Below, one piece after another: positions 61,135-64,000 of a stretch of DNA of 64,000 nt. The notes beneath the pieces are model-generated. The model did not search any database and was not told the DNA's origin. It worked only from the letters and a program-made list of their open reading frames with translations. The translations under genes and the position numbers were made by a program. Within the stretch, counting starts at the first letter, position 1. Each line of letters starts with the position of its first letter. Source of the DNA: Circinella umbellata (lineage: Eukaryota; Mucoromycota; Mucoromycetes; Mucorales; Lichtheimiaceae); assembly GCA_025093555.1 (NCBI GenBank), contig JAIWNF010000112.1:1-64000 (forward strand), written 5' to 3'.

Positions 61135-62997
61135 TCAGGAAGTCGTGCAGCTTGTGGTGTGGGAAGCAGGAGCTTCATCGTCATTCATATGACCGTCGAC
61201 ACCTACACGGTCTTCTTCATCAGCAGGGATCAGCACTGAGGCGTCACCTTCTGCAAGTTCGTCGACACCTACACGAACTTCTTCATCATTGAATTCTTCC
61301 TCAACTAAAGTGGCAAGGTTTGTCATAGTAGGAAGGTCCGAAAACACATCCACAAGACTACCATAACCATCAGCAGTCATATTGGCTTGATCCAAAGATG
61401 GTAACATGTCGGCTAAAATAGCCAAAGCAAGTGCATCAACTGATGCTATGGCATCACCCATATCTTGCACATGTTCGGAGTCCTCGACTGCAGCAGCATC
61501 AGCGATTACTCCAAGACCAAAGTCCAAATAATCATCAGCGCTGAATACAGGAGCGTGTTCCTCCGGCATTGACTGCTCTTGTGCTGGAAGCATGAATGCC
61601 AATTCAGCAGCAGTTTGCATAGCACTGGGTGCTTCTCTTTCAACAAGTTCGTCGACACCAACACGAACTTCTTCACCATTGAATTCCTCAACCAAAGCAG
61701 TAGCATTTGTCATTGTAGGAAAATCCGAAGACACATCTACGCGACTAGCATTACCAGCAGTAGTAGTATTGGATTGCTCCAAAGGTGGTAACATGTTGGC
61801 TGCAATAGCCAAAGCAAGTGCATCAACTGATGCTGTGGAATCACCCACATCTTGCGCATGTTCAGAGGCCTCAACTGCAGCAGTATCAGAGATTACTTCA
61901 GGACTAAAGTCGTCCGAATCATCATCAGTACCATCCATAGGAGTATCTTCCTCTGGGATTGACTGCTCTTGTGCTGGTGACATTAATGTCAACTCAGCAG
62001 CAGTGTCCGTAGCAGCAGTGGCATCATAGCCAACTGAGCTTTCTTGTTGTTCTTGTTGTTGTTCTCGTTCTTGTACGCCGTTATCCATGGAAACGGAATC
62101 ACCATCAATATCCATGGCAACAGGACCAATCTCTCCAGCAGCTGCAGAAGGGATTTCATAGGAATCATCTACGAAAGAATCTTCCATTTCCACATCGCAA
62201 TCAGGGAAAGGAGTTCCTGCTGGAGAAGAAGACAAAGTACCTTCAAGTGCTAAGGAATCAGCGTCAGCTTCCTCTTCCCATGATTGCACTTGAACATCAT
62301 CGCTAGAAATATCAACAAGCATCGGTGATCCAAGCTCATCTTGGTGTTGAACAGAAGCCGAAGCTTGGGCACTAGGACCTAAGTCCATGGCCGCGAACTG
62401 TTCGCACAAGAGATCAACTGCATCAGGGAGCACAGTTGGCGATGTGTTTGAATGTGACTTTTTACGGTCATCATTACGACGTCGAGGAAAGATACCACGC
62501 AAGAGATCTTCCAATGTTTCATACACCTCCACATCAACAGGGTAGAAGTTCTTGGTGCCACCATTAGGTGTGTGAAGTCTAATCCAATCATCGTGATTCC
62601 ATTTAAAATATGGAATAGGCGACTTTGCTTCTTCTCGGGGCTTGCCCACAACAGGCGGTTCACACAACACACGCCGCAAACGAGAAACCTCCTCATAATG
62701 AGAAGCAACAAATGCATAGTCGAGACTTGGCGGCAACGGCGAAACGAAAAAAAGTCCCATTGACAAGCATTGTCCAACAATAAATGTGCGCAATGGATTG
62801 CAACACGATGAGAAAGAGATGAATGCCACAAGGGCAAGGAATGCATAAAAGCAAAACCATGAAAAATAGTACACGTAGTACAGGTAGACAATATTGGTCG
62901 CAAGCAAAGCGAAATAGCAGGCAAAAACAGCCAAACCGAAAGTAACGAAAGGTTCGTAACGGAAGGATTCTTCAAGTAGCCGGAACATAAGTAACAA
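61135..62997 (-). CDS. Unrecognised membrane protein with acidic 130-residue repeats
   Basis: A single open frame of 620 residues starts MLLMFRLLEESFRYEPFVTF. Residues ~15-105 contain three or four hydrophobic segments (VTFGLAVFACYFALLATNIV, FYAFLALVAFISFSS, FIVGQCLSMGLFFVSPL). Residues ~105-185 are a soluble, possibly folded part (PYFKWNHDDWIRLHTPNGGT, VYETLEDLLRGIFPRRR). The rest is acidic and low complexity with two tandem repeats of 130 residues, each with PAQEQSxPEE, ASVDALALAI and EEVRVGVDEL. No family is recognised. The frame stops at 61135-61137, but an overlapping frame continues with ARLPEVEDILAEIFGDDDDD to a stop at 61083, so the true C-terminus may be shifted. Codon use and GC are higher than in the flanks. 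The role is unknown. Confidence 0.7.
   Translation of the reverse strand: MLLMFRLLEESFRYEPFVTFGLAVFACYFALLATNIVYLYYVYYFSWFCFYAFLALVAFISFSSCCNPLRTFIVGQCLSMGLFFVSPLPPSLDYAFVASHYEEVSRLRRVLCEPPVVGKPREEAKSPIPYFKWNHDDWIRLHTPNGGTKNFYPVDVEVYETLEDLLRGIFPRRRNDDRKKSHSNTSPTVLPDAVDLLCEQFAAMDLGPSAQASASVQHQDELGSPMLVDISSDDVQVQSWEEEADADSLALEGTLSSSPAGTPFPDCDVEMEDSFVDDSYEIPSAAAGEIGPVAMDIDGDSVSMDNGVQEREQQQEQQESSVGYDATAATDTAAELTLMSPAQEQSIPEEDTPMDGTDDDSDDFSPEVISDTAAVEASEHAQDVGDSTASVDALALAIAANMLPPLEQSNTTTAGNASRVDVSSDFPTMTNATALVEEFNGEEVRVGVDELVEREAPSAMQTAAELAFMLPAQEQSMPEEHAPVFSADDYLDFGLGVIADAAAVEDSEHVQDMGDAIASVDALALAILADMLPSLDQANMTADGYGSLVDVFSDLPTMTNLATLVEEEFNDEEVRVGVDELAEGDASVLIPADEEDRVGVDGHMNDDEAPASHTTSCTTS
61261..62040 (-). 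repeat. Two 390-bp in-frame repeats in the membrane-protein gene
   Basis: The segment beginning gtcgacacc at 61261 recurs at 61651, exactly 390 bp later. Matches run through the whole unit, including the conserved gccaaagcaagtgcatcaac block (from about 61420 and 61807). A short third start (gtcgacacc at 61195) lies 66 bp before. The repeat length is a whole number of codons. Confidence 0.88.
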
Positions 62998-64000
62998 AGT
63001 AAAAAAAAAGAGGCTCTGAGGGGTAAAGAAGAAGAAAAAAGAAAATGAGAGAACGGGATATATTTTGATTCAGAAAAAAAAACCATGTGATTCTTCATTA
63101 GGCAATTTTTTTTTTTACTTTTTAACATATTTTTCGCGTCATGGTACTATGTAAGCGTATAAAGCGTGAATGTGTTTAATAAAAATAAAAAAGTTGCAGT
63201 AGCAACATTGTTATTGAGATGGAATGACGCGACTTAATCTTTGTTTGTCCCGGAATGCTCAGTTCCTGTAGAATTTACAGTTCTGGCAACTTTTTTTTTA
63301 CTTAAGGAATGAACTTTTTTTTCCGATTTTCCTTTTTTGTTCATATTTTTTGCGGCATGCTACTATGAGCGTGTCAAAACCGTGAATGCTTATAATAAAA
63401 GTGAAAAAGCTGCAGTGGCAACATTAATGTAGAGATGGAATGGCACCACTTAATCTTTATTTTTCACAAATTACTCAGTTCCTGTAGAATTGACACTTGT
63501 GTCTAGTTTAGGAATGAGCGTTTTTGTTTTATTCTTTTTCTATTTTCCTTTTTTGTTCGTATTTTTGACGTCATGGTAATATGAGCCTGTCGAAGCGTGA
63601 ATGCTTTCAATAAAAGTGAAAGGGTTGCTACAGTAGCATTACCATGGAAATGAATTAACACAACTTAATTTTTAGTTTCCCACGCATTATGTCCATTCCG
63701 GTAGATGTTACACCCGTGGCCCTTTTTTTGCATAGAAATAATTAAACTATGAAAGAAGAATTTTCAAGTACTTTAATATACGTTCATCTTATTTGAACTT
63801 TTCACATGTATTTTATTACTGTTGTTTTATTTCTATTAATAAGAAAATTGTTGTATTTTATCATGAGTGAATAATGATTTTCCCAGTGGTACTAGAAATA
63901 ACATTCAGGAACAAAATTACTGTTAAAAAAAAGAGCTGCGCATATAAACACAATTATCAATATTGTTCTATTAAAGTTTGCTATTATAGTCTAATTATCA
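62998..64000. promoter_or_regulatory. Upstream region of the membrane-protein gene
   Basis: No gene is supported. The region contains three tandem copies of a ~215-bp repeat (63136-63725) followed by ordinary AT-rich DNA to the window edge. Because it lies directly upstream of the minus-strand gene starting at 62997, it includes that gene's promoter. Confidence 0.5.
63136..63725. repeat. Three tandem copies of a ~215-bp repeat
   Basis: Units begin at about 63136, 63352 and 63567, each opening with g(a/c)g-(t/g)catg-(g/c)ta-(c/a)tatg. Shared blocks follow in the same order: gcgtgaatg, caataaaagtgaaa, gttgcagtagcaacatt, cttaatctttgttt, cagttcctgtagaatt and ggaatga, then a pyrimidine stretch ending ccttttttgttcgtattttt. 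The third copy is the most diverged and lacks the end. The two periods are 216 and 215 bp. Confidence 0.85.

Noticed and set aside
61592..62029. Plus-strand frame of 145 Ala/Ser-rich residues
   Set aside because: Antisense shadow of the repeated acidic protein; its repeats simply mirror those of the minus-strand frame.
62379..63128. Minus-strand frame of 249 residues overlapping the membrane-protein gene
   Set aside because: It overlaps the longer 620-residue frame out of phase and is rich in Cys/Phe/Ser, as expected from a shifted reading of the hydrophobic segment.
1..64000. tRNA and rRNA genes
   Set aside because: Searching by eye for the T-loop box (ggttcgannc) and its complement on both strands gave no hit with a matching A-box and cloverleaf. 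A covariance-model search would be needed to exclude them fully.

Overview
The window is nuclear DNA of a fungus, most likely an early-diverging one of the Mucoromycota (Mucorales-like). The reasons are AT-rich DNA, compact genes with many 50-120 bp introns, a fungal nitrate-assimilation cluster, fungal-type GWT1, SEC63 and TSC13, and one intron in an SDS3-like gene with minor-spliceosome (U12, AT-AC) signals, a class essentially lost from Ascomycota and Basidiomycota. Genus and species cannot be named from sequence reading alone. All exon coordinates come from manual splice-site reading. For most genes the spliced frame was checked to be a whole number of codons.

Layout. 1-2161: gene-poor, with one exon-like fragment at the left edge and a 43-base A tract. 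2162-19668: a dense housekeeping block. It holds SDS22 (+), a HAD-like hydrolase (-), an SDS3-like subunit of the Sin3/Rpd3L deacetylase complex (-), the CHD1 chromatin remodeler (-), SAP18 (+), and the GPI-inositol acyltransferase GWT1 (+). Two predicted Sin3-deacetylase partners (SDS3, SAP18) thus flank CHD1. 19669-36066: an accessory, gene-poor region. It is dominated by a large inverted duplication whose arms each carry an intact TPR/F-box/LRR gene of about 700 residues. The region also has a 22-bp tandem repeat inside a possible LTR, a long TG microsatellite, coding fragments, and one copy of a dispersed repeat of about 0.9 kb.

36067-39393: a C2-domain protein with a Pro/Tyr-rich tail, and TSC13 enoyl reductase, which has a GC-AG intron. 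40129-51650: a complete nitrate-assimilation cluster of nitrite reductase (-), nitrate reductase (-) and, divergently, an NNP-type nitrate transporter (+). Together they import nitrate and reduce it to nitrite and then ammonium. GATA-factor-like motifs are concentrated in the shared NR/transporter promoter and upstream of the nitrite reductase. 52705-55760: SEC63, the ER translocon J-protein.

55761-64000: a second accessory region. It has a MITE-like inverted repeat, the second copy of the dispersed repeat, and a minus-strand ladder of exon/intron-like modules. These include a tandemly duplicated module with a period of about 175-185 bp. Upstream lies an unrecognised membrane protein with two 130-residue acidic repeats and an apparent frame change at its C-terminus. 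Three tandem copies of a 215-bp repeat sit immediately upstream of that gene.
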